From contig NZ_CP074372.1 of NCBI RefSeq assembly GCF_018362995.1, forward strand, positions 3,596,001-3,660,000: a stretch of 64,000 nucleotides of DNA, in the 5' to 3' direction. The translations under genes were made by a program, and so were the position numbers. This document shows, in pieces, positions 51,711-61,776 of this stretch (within the stretch, counting starts at the first letter, position 1; every line of letters starts with the position of its first letter). Origin of the DNA: Chryseobacterium indologenes (GTDB lineage: Bacteria > Bacteroidota > Bacteroidia > Flavobacteriales > Weeksellaceae). The notes below the pieces were generated by a model. The model saw only the letters and a list, made by a program, of their open reading frames with translations, did not search any database and was not told where the DNA came from.

Positions 51711-53138
51711 ATGGAAAGGAGAAATTTTATTAAAACAAGTGCACTGGCAGGAGCCGGATTGCTGTTTACTCAAAATGTTTTTGCTAAAAATTTAGTGCTG
51801 GATGATTTTCCTGTTGTCCGTGTCCCTAAAGAGAAAAGACATTTTACCAGCGAATCCGTAGAAAATGCTATCGCTGCTTTTAAAAAGAAAGTTAAAAACA
51901 AAGAACTCGGCTGGCTCTTTGAAAACAGCTTCCCGAATACATTAGATACTACCGTTTTCTATAGTGAAACCAATGGAACGCCGGATACTTACGTCATCAC
52001 AGGAGATATTGATGCGATGTGGCTTCGTGACAGTTCCGCACAGGTTTTCCCTTATCTGCAGTTCTCTAAAAAAGATGAAAAGCTGCACAAACTGATCTCA
52101 GGGGTGATTCATAAGCAGACGACTTTCATCCTGAAAGATCCTTATGCAAACGCTTTCTATAACGATGACCAGAAGATCAGTAAATGGAAAGAATATGATC
52201 ATACCGATATGAAACCGGGAACCCATGAAAGAAAATGGGAAATAGACTCTCTGTGTTACCCTATCCGTCTGGCATATCACTTCTGGAAAACAACCGGAGA
52301 TACAAAACCTTTCGACGCTAACTGGCTGAAAGGAATTAAACTTACCCTGCAGACTTTCACAGAACAGCAAAGAAAAAATGATCTGGGACCTTACAAATTC
52401 GAGCGTACAACAGCGTGGGCAACAGATGGAATTCCTATGGGAGGATATGGTTATCCGACAAAACCGGTAGGCCTTATCAGCTCTATGTTCCGTCCAAGTG
52501 ACGATGCTACTATTTATGGATTCCTGATTCCGTCTAACTTATTTGCCGTAGTAAGCTTACGTCAGGCAGCGGAAATGGTTTCTCAGATTAAAAATGAAAA
52601 AACGTTGGCTCAACAGCTGAACAGCCTTGCTGATGAGGTAGATGCAGCCATCAAAAAATACGGAATTTACAATCATCCTGAATTTGGAAAAATCTATGCT
52701 TTTGAAGTAAATGGCTTTGGAAGCTACAACCTGATGGATGATGCGAACTGTCCAAGCTTGCTGGGACTGCCTTATCTGGATGCGGTGAAAGCTGACGACC
52801 CTGTATATTTAAATACAAGAAAATTTGTGTGGTCAGAAAATAATCCGTTCTTCTTCAAAGGTAAACTGGCAGAAGGTATAGGAGGTCCACATATCGGACT
52901 TGACATGATCTGGCCAATGAGTATCATCATGAAGGCCCTCACTACGAAGGACAAAAGTGAGATCAGATGGTGTATTGATACTCTACAGAAAACGCACGGC
53001 GGGACAGGCTTTATGCATGAATCCTTCCATAAAGACGATGCCAAAAAATTCACCAGAGAATGGTTTGCATGGGCGAATACATTATTCGGTGAGTTGTTAT
53101 GGAAAACCTTTAATGAAAACCCTGAGCTACTGACATAG
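51711..53138 (+). CDS. GH125 exo-alpha-1,6-mannosidase
   Basis: This 475-residue protein has a twin-arginine-like signal (MERRNFIKTSALAGAGLLF...FA). The GH125 (formerly DUF1237) fold shows in VITGDIDAMWLRDSSAQVFPYL, EIDSLCYPIRLAYHFWK, RPSDDATIYGFLIPSN and IGGPHIGLDMIWPMSI. It inverts and releases alpha-1,6-linked mannose, complementing the GH92 enzymes that remove alpha-1,2 and alpha-1,3 residues. It lies 31 bp after GH92 in the same direction. Confidence 0.92.
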   Translation: MERRNFIKTSALAGAGLLFTQNVFAKNLVLDDFPVVRVPKEKRHFTSESVENAIAAFKKKVKNKELGWLFENSFPNTLDTTVFYSETNGTPDTYVITGDIDAMWLRDSSAQVFPYLQFSKKDEKLHKLISGVIHKQTTFILKDPYANAFYNDDQKISKWKEYDHTDMKPGTHERKWEIDSLCYPIRLAYHFWKTTGDTKPFDANWLKGIKLTLQTFTEQQRKNDLGPYKFERTTAWATDGIPMGGYGYPTKPVGLISSMFRPSDDATIYGFLIPSNLFAVVSLRQAAEMVSQIKNEKTLAQQLNSLADEVDAAIKKYGIYNHPEFGKIYAFEVNGFGSYNLMDDANCPSLLGLPYLDAVKADDPVYLNTRKFVWSENNPFFFKGKLAEGIGGPHIGLDMIWPMSIIMKALTTKDKSEIRWCIDTLQKTHGGTGFMHESFHKDDAKKFTREWFAWANTLFGELLWKTFNENPELLT

Positions 53139-53246
53139 CCCTCCTTTTTATATGGCTTATTCATCTGAGATACTTTCATGAAAAGAAGGGATCAGGGAAA
53201 AGCTATATAAAATTCAGACACCAAAGCACCTTAAAAAAATTATACA

Positions 53247-55400
53247 ATGAAAAAAAAATCCATCCTTACCGCACTGATTGCCATGATGCTTCAGTCAGGT
53301 TCTCTGATCAACGCACAACAGCTTAATCCTACAGGAATTTGCTATGTGGAAGTGAATAACAACAACCTCCTGAATGCGGGAGCGTACAAACTGCAGACAT
53401 CGAACAGCTATCTGTTCAATGTGGTGAATATTTTTGCGGCTAATATTAATTATGACACCAGCCGTGGAAGAGCTTATCTGTATTCCAATAATAATGTCAC
53501 GAAAGTGCTTACCAATGCGGATACTTACATAAAGCCACTTCAGCAGAAAGGAATGAAAGTAGTCCTGACTATTTTAGGAAATCATCAGGGAGCAGGAATC
53601 TGTAATTTTCCTACCCGCGAAGCAGCAAAAGACTTTGCATTACAGCTTGCCAATACAGTGAATACCTACGGTCTTGATGGAATTGATTTTGATGACGAAT
53701 ACTCTGAATATGGAAATAACGGAACTGGGCAGCCTAACGACAGCTCTTTTGTAATGCTTGTTCAGGAGCTCAGAGCATTATTGCCGAATAAGATTATTTC
53801 ATTCTATTATTATGGTCCTGCTGCTTCAAGACTTTCATGGAACGGGACAAGAGTTGGAGATAATGTTAATTACAGTTGGAATGCAATGTACGGAACATTC
53901 TCCGCTCCTAATGTACCTCCTCTTACCAAAGCACAAATCTCTCCAGCCGCTGTATGGATGGGAAATACTTCCAATTCTACAACAACCAGCCTGGCCACTC
54001 AGACTAAGAACGGTGGTTACGGAGTATTTATGTGGTATGATCTTCACGGAACTAATGAAACATCACAACTTTCAGCAGGAACTCAAACATTATACGGAGA
54101 GCCGACCGTTTTAAGCGGTACTTTACAGTCATGGACACAAGGCACAAACTGTGATGCACCTATCGGACTGTACACAAGCAATCTTACCGGAACAAGTGCA
54201 AAACTGAACTGGTCAGCCGTAGGAACCAATACCTATGATATTGATTATAAGCCGGCTTCTTCAACAACATGGACGAACGCCGTATCTGCAACGAGCGCTA
54301 CTTCTGTAACTGTTTCAGGCTTAACAGCCAATACAGAATACGATTGGAGAATCAGAACCAACTGCAGCGTGAAAAGCGCTTATATGTTTGCATCAAGATT
54401 TACCAGTACTTCAGGAACAACCCCTACAGGTTCTTATGCATTATCTCTGGATGGAAGCACTGAATCAGGGGCTGCCGGAAGTATGAACTTGAGCGGTTCT
54501 GCATTATCTTTTGAAGGCTGGATCAAACCTTCGTCCTTCAAGTCTGCTTCTCCTTATATTTCTTCTATCATGGGAACTGAAGTAAGTGATAGTAATTCCG
54601 CATTCTTACGATTAGGAGATGCCAGCCTGGCCAATAATAAGCTTCAGTTTGTAGTAAGTATTAATAATGTTCAGCAAAAACTGGCTTCTGCAACCGCTTT
54701 GAATGCCAATACCTGGTATCATGTTGCCGCAACATATGACGGTGCCAATATGAAATTGTATATCAACGGTGTTCTGGATGCAACTAAAGCACAAACCGGA
54801 AGTGTAAATTCAACCGGAGCATTCAACGTAGGCTATCTATACAATACTTCCCGAAATTTCAATGGCAAAATAGATGAAGTAAGAGTTTGGAAACGTGCAT
54901 TGAGTCAAACGGAGATCAGTCAGAATATGTGTAATGTATCAGTTCCGGCTACATCATTGGCAGCTTATTGGAAGTTTAACGAAGGAAGTGGTTCTACTGT
55001 TCAGGATACATCAGGAAACGGAGTGACTTTAACCTTAACAGGTGTTGATGCTTCCAATTGGGGAACAGATCTGCCATGTGCAACAGGAAGTTCACTATTG
55101 GCAAGAAATGCATCGAGTCAAAAAGCAATAAACGCAGGACAGACCAACATTAAAAATCAAATCAAATTGTATCCGAATCCGGTAAGCAAATCTTCATCAC
55201 TTACAGTTTCAGTTCCGGATGAATACAGCAAAGGAAAATTAACGGTTTATGATTTTAATGGAAGAATCGTTGACACAAAATCACTGAATTCCGGAGATAA
55301 TCAAATTGAATTGACAAGACTTTCAGCAGGAAGCTATATCGTTCAGTTTGAATCTCATGATGGAAGTTTAAAACAATCCGAAAAACTAATTGTAAAATAA
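53247..55400 (+). CDS. Secreted EndoH-like GH18 endo-beta-N-acetylglucosaminidase with FN3 and LamG modules
   Basis: This 717-residue protein has a signal peptide (about 1-23), a GH18 domain (about 25-285) close to Streptomyces EndoH, one FN3 domain (about 303-385), a LamG/concanavalin-like module (about 395-605) and a type IX C-terminal sorting tail (about 635-717, LYPNPVSKS...). The catalytic motif is DGIDFDDEY with E151 as acid and D149 as partner; NNGTGQPNDSSFV follows as in EndoH. It cleaves the chitobiose core of high-mannose N-glycans at the cell surface, leaving one GlcNAc on protein. It is the first of a tandem pair. Confidence 0.92.
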   Translation: MKKKSILTALIAMMLQSGSLINAQQLNPTGICYVEVNNNNLLNAGAYKLQTSNSYLFNVVNIFAANINYDTSRGRAYLYSNNNVTKVLTNADTYIKPLQQKGMKVVLTILGNHQGAGICNFPTREAAKDFALQLANTVNTYGLDGIDFDDEYSEYGNNGTGQPNDSSFVMLVQELRALLPNKIISFYYYGPAASRLSWNGTRVGDNVNYSWNAMYGTFSAPNVPPLTKAQISPAAVWMGNTSNSTTTSLATQTKNGGYGVFMWYDLHGTNETSQLSAGTQTLYGEPTVLSGTLQSWTQGTNCDAPIGLYTSNLTGTSAKLNWSAVGTNTYDIDYKPASSTTWTNAVSATSATSVTVSGLTANTEYDWRIRTNCSVKSAYMFASRFTSTSGTTPTGSYALSLDGSTESGAAGSMNLSGSALSFEGWIKPSSFKSASPYISSIMGTEVSDSNSAFLRLGDASLANNKLQFVVSINNVQQKLASATALNANTWYHVAATYDGANMKLYINGVLDATKAQTGSVNSTGAFNVGYLYNTSRNFNGKIDEVRVWKRALSQTEISQNMCNVSVPATSLAAYWKFNEGSGSTVQDTSGNGVTLTLTGVDASNWGTDLPCATGSSLLARNASSQKAINAGQTNIKNQIKLYPNPVSKSSSLTVSVPDEYSKGKLTVYDFNGRIVDTKSLNSGDNQIELTRLSAGSYIVQFESHDGSLKQSEKLIVK

Positions 55401-55408
55401 CAAAACCA

Positions 55409-55437
55409 GTCATTGGGCTTCGGCCCAATGATTTTTC
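55409..55437 (+). terminator. UUCG-loop terminator between the two endoglycosidase genes
   Basis: A TCATTGGGC / GCCCAATGA stem closed by a TTCG tetraloop (55410-55431) is followed by TTTTT. It separates the tandem endoglycosidase genes and should lower read-through into the second. Confidence 0.85.
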
Positions 55438-55456
55438 TACTACAAATTAATATACT

Positions 55457-57865
55457 ATGAGAAAAAAATCCTTTTTTATTCCCTTAATGGCCCTCATGCT
55501 TCAGACTGCCCCGTTGCTCAAAGCACAGCAGCTTGATCCTTTGGGAGTCTGCTATGTGGAAGTGAACAACAATAATATGCTGAATGCAGGTTCTTATACT
55601 TTGCAGAATACCAACAGACAGCTTTTTGACGTTGCTATTATTTTTGCCGCCAACATCAACTATGATGTTTCTAAAAACCGTGCTTATATCTCCAACAATA
55701 ATAACGTTACTAAAGTCCTGAATGATGTCAATACCTATGTAAAACCTTTACAGCAAAAAGGAATAAAAGTACTTCTGGATCTTTTAGGAAACCATCAGGG
55801 AGCGGGGATTTCTAATTTTCCTAACCGTGAGGCGGCAAAAGATTTCGCTTTACAGGTAGCTCACACTGTTTATACTTACGGTCTGGATGGGGTAGACCTT
55901 GATGATGAATATGCAGGATATGGAAATAACGGAACAGGACAGCCTAATAACAGCTCTTTTGTCATGCTTTTGCAGGAATTGAAAGCAGCAATGCCGGATA
56001 AACTGATTACATTCTATTATTACGGACCCGCTACCACAAGACAAACTTATAATGGAGACTTAGCAGGAAATTATATCGATTACACCTGGAATGCGATGTA
56101 CAGTACATACAATGCTCCTGTAGTTCCCCCTCTTAATAAATCCAAAATCTCAGCAGCTGCTACATGGATTCAAAACTCGAATCCAAGCTCAACTTCTGCA
56201 ACGACATTGGCAAACTTAGCGACCAGCACGAAAAATGACCAATACGGCGTTTTCATGTGGTATGACCTGGCAGGAACCAATGTTGCCAGCTATCTGAGTA
56301 CAGGTTCCAATATCCTTTACAACGAAAATACGCTCTTAAGCGGTCAGTTATATTCATGGTCTCAGGGGCAAACCTGTGATCCGCCATTGGGACTGGATGT
56401 TTCCAATGTGACAGGAACTTCAGCAAAACTGAACTGGACTTCCAACGCATCCCAATCTTACAAAATTGATTACAAACCAGCCAATTCAACGGTATGGACG
56501 AATGTGGCCAATAATTATTCAGGAAATAATATTGTAATCAATAACCTTACGCTGAATACAGACTACGACTGGAGAATACAGTCCAACTGCTCACCGACAT
56601 TAACAAGTACTTATATTTTTGCACCAAGGTTTAACTCCGGAAGTGGCTGCACTACGCCGTCAGGATTAATTTCCGGAAGTTTCCTTGGTAATACAACACA
56701 GCTGTCATGGGATGCAGGAAATGCAACTTCATATACATTACAGTATAAAACTGCTGCTGCCACAACATGGTCTGAAATCCCGAATATTACCACGAATTCC
56801 TATTCATTACAGAACCTGACACCTAATACAAATTATGTATGGAAAGTGCAGGCAGGATGTGCTGGAGGAACTACAAGTACCTATTCAGGAGAAGGATCAT
56901 TCAACAGCGGTTTTGCTCCTGTTACAAGTCCTGGTGCAAGATCTCTTTCTTTCAACGGAAGCTCTCACTATCTGAATGCAGGTCAATTTAACCTGAGTGG
57001 AAATGCGATGACATTTGAAGGATGGGTAAAAGTAAATGCTTTCAAAACAGGATTCCCTTATATTTCATCAGTAATGGGTATTGAAGTGGGAGATAATAAC
57101 TCGGCAATGCTTCGTTTCGGAGATGGAAACCTGGCCAATAACAAACTTCAGTTTATATTGAGTTTCGGTTCATCTCAGGTGAAGCTTAACAGTAATACAG
57201 CATTTAATACCAATACATGGTACCATATTGCAGCCACTTATGACGGTGCAGCAATGAAGATTTATGTCAATGGAAACCTGGATGCAAGTTCAGCAGTGAC
57301 GGGTAATTTCAATGCCAACGGTATTCTTTATCTGGGTAGAAATTATGATAATTCCCGTACAATCAATGGATTCCTGGATGAATTCAGAGTTTGGAAAAGA
57401 GCCTTAACTCCTCAGGAAATAGTAAGCAATAACTGTAATGTTCCTGCCAACTCCACAGGGCTTGAAGCCAACTGGAAAATGGATGAAGGAAGTGGTAATG
57501 GTGCCTTAGATGCTACAGCCAACACTCATTTTGCAACCCTGATCAATATGACAGATGCCAACTGGAGAACAGACGTTGCCTGCGCTTCATCTCTTGCCGT
57601 GAAAGATATTGAATCTGTTAAGGAGAACAGCGCAGTCTATCCGAATCCTGTGAAAAGAGGAAATGATATTCACTTTGCTATCAGCGATAACTCAGCAACT
57701 GAAGTGGCATTGTATGATACTTCAGGAAAATTGTTCAAAAAACAGAGTATTAATCAAAATAATAACGCAGTCAATACACAGGATTTAATCAGTGGTACTT
57801 ATATTTACAAAATTACATCCTCAAACAGTAAAGTACTATCGACTGGTAAAGTGATTGTAAAGTAA
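55457..57865 (+). CDS. Second EndoH-like GH18 endoglycosidase with two FN3 domains and LamG
   Basis: This 802-residue paralogue has the same order: signal peptide (about 1-23), GH18 (about 25-285), LamG module (about 495-715) and type IX tail (about 720-802). It has two FN3 domains (about 305-480) instead of one. The catalytic motif DGVDLDDEY keeps D149 and E151. The GH18 parts differ enough to suggest different glycan or protein preference. Both copies keep catalysis, so the pair is probably functional division rather than decay. Confidence 0.9.
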   Translation: MRKKSFFIPLMALMLQTAPLLKAQQLDPLGVCYVEVNNNNMLNAGSYTLQNTNRQLFDVAIIFAANINYDVSKNRAYISNNNNVTKVLNDVNTYVKPLQQKGIKVLLDLLGNHQGAGISNFPNREAAKDFALQVAHTVYTYGLDGVDLDDEYAGYGNNGTGQPNNSSFVMLLQELKAAMPDKLITFYYYGPATTRQTYNGDLAGNYIDYTWNAMYSTYNAPVVPPLNKSKISAAATWIQNSNPSSTSATTLANLATSTKNDQYGVFMWYDLAGTNVASYLSTGSNILYNENTLLSGQLYSWSQGQTCDPPLGLDVSNVTGTSAKLNWTSNASQSYKIDYKPANSTVWTNVANNYSGNNIVINNLTLNTDYDWRIQSNCSPTLTSTYIFAPRFNSGSGCTTPSGLISGSFLGNTTQLSWDAGNATSYTLQYKTAAATTWSEIPNITTNSYSLQNLTPNTNYVWKVQAGCAGGTTSTYSGEGSFNSGFAPVTSPGARSLSFNGSSHYLNAGQFNLSGNAMTFEGWVKVNAFKTGFPYISSVMGIEVGDNNSAMLRFGDGNLANNKLQFILSFGSSQVKLNSNTAFNTNTWYHIAATYDGAAMKIYVNGNLDASSAVTGNFNANGILYLGRNYDNSRTINGFLDEFRVWKRALTPQEIVSNNCNVPANSTGLEANWKMDEGSGNGALDATANTHFATLINMTDANWRTDVACASSLAVKDIESVKENSAVYPNPVKRGNDIHFAISDNSATEVALYDTSGKLFKKQSINQNNNAVNTQDLISGTYIYKITSSNSKVLSTGKVIVK

Positions 57866-57921
57866 GATTCAGATAATGAAATAGTTATCAGAATTAATAA
57901 TATAAAGTCTGAAATACAAAG

Positions 57922-57961
57922 CAGACAGACAGGTTGTGTATTCCTGTTTGTCTGTTTTTTC
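57922..57961 (+). terminator. Terminator after the second endoglycosidase gene
   Basis: The stem CAGACAGACAGG / CCTGTTTGTCTG (57922-57933, 57943-57954; one mismatch) is followed by a run of T. It divides the upstream locus from the ROK kinase gene. Confidence 0.8.
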
Positions 57962-57995
57962 AGTCAAAGGATGTTTGAATTTAAAATAATAAATA

Positions 57996-58856
57996 ATGCA
58001 GAATATAGTAGGAATAGATATCGGAGGATCGCATATCACGCTGGCTCAGGTAGACCCGGAAAAACGTGAAATCATTTCATCCACTTATGTAAGAGAACAC
58101 GTAGATGCTTTTGAAAACAAAGAAGTTATTTTCTCCGCATGGGTTTCGGCCATTCATAAAGCGGCCCATGATCTGGTAAAAGAAGATCTTTTAATTGGGA
58201 TTGCAATGCCGGGGCCTTTCGATTATGAAAATGGAATATCACTGATGCAGCAGGGGAAATTCATCGATATCTATCAGGTAAATATCAAAGAAGAGCTGGC
58301 CAAAAGATTGTCTGTTTCTCAGGCACAGATTCATTTTGTAAATGATGCGGCAGCTTTCATGGAAGGTGAGGTATTCGGAGGATGTGCTCAGGGATTCAAT
58401 AAAATTTTTGGTGTGACACTCGGTACAGGATTGGGAACAACCTTCTTCAATGGAGAATTTGCTACCGATGAAGACTTATGGGATTCTCCTTTTAAAAACT
58501 CTATCAGTGAAGATTATCTGGCAACACGATGGTTCGTGAATCGTTATAAAGAACTCACCGGAGAAGAAATTTCAGGGACTAAAGAATTGTTGGATAAACC
58601 AGCGGAAATACAAACCCAAATATTTGATGAATATGCAGATTCTTTCTCTGAATTTATTGTGAAATATGTAGACCATTACAAACCGGAAGTTTTAGTTATA
58701 GGAGGTAATATTGCCAAAGCTTATCCTTATTTTGAACAAAGATTTATTCAGAATTTAACAAAGAATAATATTAACTTGCAGGTTAAAATTTCTGCCATAT
58801 TTGAAGATGCAGCCATTCTTGGAGCGGCCAGCTATGCATTAAAAAAGCTTATATAA
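57996..58856 (+). CDS. ROK-family sugar kinase
   Basis: This 286-residue protein has the ROK phosphate motif VGIDIGGSHITLAQ, the catalytic region FVNDAAAFMEGEVFGG and GVTLGTGLGTTFFNGEF. The usual zinc cysteine cluster is absent. It phosphorylates a hexose at C6. In this locus mannose, released by the mannosidases, is the most likely substrate and its product feeds the phosphomannose isomerase at the window end. Glucose or GlcNAc kinase activity remains possible. Confidence 0.85.
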   Translation: MQNIVGIDIGGSHITLAQVDPEKREIISSTYVREHVDAFENKEVIFSAWVSAIHKAAHDLVKEDLLIGIAMPGPFDYENGISLMQQGKFIDIYQVNIKEELAKRLSVSQAQIHFVNDAAAFMEGEVFGGCAQGFNKIFGVTLGTGLGTTFFNGEFATDEDLWDSPFKNSISEDYLATRWFVNRYKELTGEEISGTKELLDKPAEIQTQIFDEYADSFSEFIVKYVDHYKPEVLVIGGNIAKAYPYFEQRFIQNLTKNNINLQVKISAIFEDAAILGAASYALKKLI

Positions 58857-58877
58857 ATTAACAAACGAAACGATACA

Positions 58878-61160
58878 ATGAAGTTTATATTTTCTACCTG
58901 CTTCCTGTTATTACAGGCCTGGGCCTTTGGTCAGAATGTATCTCCCGTAGATTATGTGAATCCTTTAATGGGAACGCAGTCCAAGCCTTCCTTATCCAAC
59001 GGAAATACCTATCCGGCAGTCGGACTTCCCTGGGGAATGAATATCTGGACACCGCAGACCGGTAAAATGGGCGATGGATGGGCTTATACCTACGATGCAG
59101 ATAAAATAAAAGGATTTAAACAAACGCATCAGCCTTCTCCGTGGATGAATGATTACGGCGCATTTGCCATCATGCCGGGAGTAGGGAAAGTGAAATTTAA
59201 AGAAGACGAAAGAGCAAGTTGGTTCAGCCACAAAGCTGAGGTTACAACTCCTTATTTCTATAGTGTATACCTTGCGGACATCAATGTAACTACAGAATTT
59301 ACACCTACAGAAAGAGCTTCCTATTTTAAATTTGATTTTCCGAAAACAGACAGCGCTTACATCGTTGTAGATGCATTGAACAAAGGTTCTTACATCAAAA
59401 TTTTACCTAAAGAAAGAAAAATCATTGGGTATACCACAAAATATTCTACCGGGAAATATGATAATTTTAAAAACTATTTCGTGGTTCAGTTTGATAAAGA
59501 TTTTGAACTCACAAAAACCTGGAAAGATGATAAACTGGTTAATGACCAATTAGAAATTACCAGCGATCATACAGGAGCTGTCGTAGGTTTTAAACTTAAA
59601 AATAAAGAAACGGTTTATGCAAAAGTAGCCTCTTCATTCATTAGCTTTGAACAGGCAGAACTGAATCTGAAAAGAGAAATAGGGACCAGAAACTTTGAAC
59701 AGGTAAAAACCGATGCTAAAAATATCTGGAACAAAACATTAGGCAAAATAGACGTAAAAGGAGGAACAGATCAGCAGATGAGAACCTTTTACTCCTCTTT
59801 ATACAGAACTTTATTCTTCCCGCAGAAACTATATGAAGTGGATGCTCAGAATAAAATAAAACACTGGAGTCCCTACAACGGTAAAATTGTTGATGGAAAA
59901 ATGTTTGCAGGAACCGGTTTCTGGGATACTTTCCGTGCTTTGTACCCTTTCCTGAATCTTGTTTACCCAAGCATTAATGTAGAAATGCAGGAAGGATTGG
60001 CTAATGCTTACAAGGAAGGTGGATTTTTACCGGAGTGGAGCAGTCCTGGATATTCTGATATCATGATAGGAAACAATTCTGCATCAGTTGTAGCAGATGC
60101 TTATATCAAAGGACTTCGCGGATACGATACGGAAGCTCTTTGGCAGGCCGTAAAACACGGAGCCAATAACGAAGGTCCTATAGAAGCAGTAGGCCGTGCA
60201 GGAGTAAAGTATTATAATGAATTGGGTTATGTGCCTTACGATGTAAAAATAAATGAAAATGCGGCAAGAACATTAGAATATGCTTATGACGACTTTTCAA
60301 TTTATAAGTTAGGAAAAGCATTGGGGAAACCCACTTCAGAAATTGATATTTATAAGAAAAGAGCTTATAATTATAAAAATGTCTTTGACAAGGAAACAGG
60401 TTTGATGCGTGGTAAAAATAAAGACGGGAACTTCCAGAAACCTTTCAATCCTTTCAAATGGGGAGATGCGTTTACGGAAGGAAACAGCTGGCATTATACA
60501 TGGTCTGTTTTCCAGGATATTGACGGTCTCGCAGAATTGATGGGTGGAAAAAAGAAATTTGAAGCCAAACTCGATGAGGTTTTCTCATTGCCACCGGTTT
60601 TTGATGACAGCTATTATGGAGGTGTTATCCATGAGATCAGAGAAATGCAGATCATGAATATGGGTCAGTATGCCCACGGAAACCAGCCTATTCAGCACAT
60701 GATCTATCTGTATAATTATGCAGGAGCGCCTTACAAAACACAATATTGGGCAAGACAGGTAATGAATAAACTGTATCATGCAACTCCTGATGGATATTGC
60801 GGTGACGAAGATAACGGACAGACTTCTGCATGGTATATTTTCTCAGCCCTTGGGTTTTATCCCGTAACGCCGGCAACAGATCAGTATGTGTTGGGAGCAC
60901 CATTATTTAAAGAAGCAACCATTTATCTTGAAAATGGTAAGAAAATTGAAATAAATGCTCCGGAAAATAATTCCGAAAATCTATATGTAAAATCACTGAA
61001 TGTAAACCAACAGCCTTATTCCAAAAACTGGTTAAGTCATAAAGAGTTGATGAAAGGAGCTGTGTTAGACTTTAAAATGGATAACAAACCAAATAAAGAA
61101 AGAGGTTCACAGGAAAAAGATTTTCCATATTCAATGTCAAAAGAAGAATCAAATAAATAA
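58878..61160 (+). CDS. GH92 alpha-1,2-mannosidase type
   Basis: This 760-residue protein has a signal peptide (about 1-19). All GH92 catalytic residues are present: acid E534 in FTEGNSWHY, and base pair D643 and D645 in GDEDNGQTSAWY. H585-E586 (VIHEIRE) and W89 (PSPWM) match the residues that bind the +1 mannose in the characterised alpha-1,2-mannosidase BT3990 of Bacteroides thetaiotaomicron; numbering from memory differs by only one. It probably trims alpha-1,2-mannose from high-mannose glycans in the periplasm. It lies 21 bp past the ROK kinase gene. Confidence 0.9.
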   Translation: MKFIFSTCFLLLQAWAFGQNVSPVDYVNPLMGTQSKPSLSNGNTYPAVGLPWGMNIWTPQTGKMGDGWAYTYDADKIKGFKQTHQPSPWMNDYGAFAIMPGVGKVKFKEDERASWFSHKAEVTTPYFYSVYLADINVTTEFTPTERASYFKFDFPKTDSAYIVVDALNKGSYIKILPKERKIIGYTTKYSTGKYDNFKNYFVVQFDKDFELTKTWKDDKLVNDQLEITSDHTGAVVGFKLKNKETVYAKVASSFISFEQAELNLKREIGTRNFEQVKTDAKNIWNKTLGKIDVKGGTDQQMRTFYSSLYRTLFFPQKLYEVDAQNKIKHWSPYNGKIVDGKMFAGTGFWDTFRALYPFLNLVYPSINVEMQEGLANAYKEGGFLPEWSSPGYSDIMIGNNSASVVADAYIKGLRGYDTEALWQAVKHGANNEGPIEAVGRAGVKYYNELGYVPYDVKINENAARTLEYAYDDFSIYKLGKALGKPTSEIDIYKKRAYNYKNVFDKETGLMRGKNKDGNFQKPFNPFKWGDAFTEGNSWHYTWSVFQDIDGLAELMGGKKKFEAKLDEVFSLPPVFDDSYYGGVIHEIREMQIMNMGQYAHGNQPIQHMIYLYNYAGAPYKTQYWARQVMNKLYHATPDGYCGDEDNGQTSAWYIFSALGFYPVTPATDQYVLGAPLFKEATIYLENGKKIEINAPENNSENLYVKSLNVNQQPYSKNWLSHKELMKGAVLDFKMDNKPNKERGSQEKDFPYSMSKEESNK

Positions 61161-61184
61161 TTTTTAATTTAAAAATATAGCTGT

Positions 61185-61682
61185 ATGAGTACAGAAAAAA
61201 AAGAAATATTCGATAGAGTAGAAAGCATTTTGCAGACACAAGGTTTTAACATTGCAGCTAAAGACGATACAAGACCATGGGGTGGTTTCTTTGTCATTGA
61301 TGAAACACAGGCTCAGGATTTTGCCAATCAGTATTTTGATGGGATTGATGTAGAAAACTTGAGAATAGGAGGGAAGCTAAGCCCAAAAATTCTTATCGTG
61401 GCTCCTGAAGCAAGATTAAGCTGGCAGTATCACCACAGAAGAGCCGAAATCTGGCAGGTAGTGGAAGGAACTGTAGGAATCAAAAGAAGCAATACCGATG
61501 AAGAAGGAGAATTAGGAGAATATGGACCAAAAGATCAGGTAAAACTTCAGCAGGGAGAAAGACACAGATTAATCGGTCTTACAGGCTGGGGTATCGTTGC
61601 AGAAATCTGGCAGCACACCGATGCATCCAATCCTTCCGATGAAGATGATATCGTAAGAGTACAGGATGATTTTGGAAGATAA
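61185..61682 (+). CDS. Phosphomannose-isomerase-type cupin protein
   Basis: This 165-residue protein is a single cupin resembling the type II phosphomannose isomerase C-terminal domain: RPWGGFFVID, SWQYHHRRAEIWQVVEGTVGIK (metal-binding HH and E) and QQGERHRLIGLTGWGIVAEIWQH. It probably interconverts mannose-6-phosphate and fructose-6-phosphate or binds a phospho-sugar. It ends the plus-strand locus before a strong bidirectional terminator. A class I isomerase is encoded nearby on the other strand, so the two may be redundant or specialised. Confidence 0.82.
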   Translation: MSTEKKEIFDRVESILQTQGFNIAAKDDTRPWGGFFVIDETQAQDFANQYFDGIDVENLRIGGKLSPKILIVAPEARLSWQYHHRRAEIWQVVEGTVGIKRSNTDEEGELGEYGPKDQVKLQQGERHRLIGLTGWGIVAEIWQHTDASNPSDEDDIVRVQDDFGR

Positions 61683-61703
61683 TCCGGAATAAGCAGATAT
61701 TAC

Positions 61704-61748
61704 AAATCCCATTTTAGTAAGTCATAGGGCTCTAAAATGGGATTTTTT
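61704..61748. terminator. Bidirectional terminator at the end of the glycan locus
   Basis: The 14-bp stem AAATCCCATTTTAG / CTAAAATGGGATTT (61704-61717, 61732-61745) has a T run on the plus strand. It serves the convergent cupin and sugar porter genes. Confidence 0.8.
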
Positions 61749-61776
61749 TATTGAAATGGAAATAAGATAATAGTAC

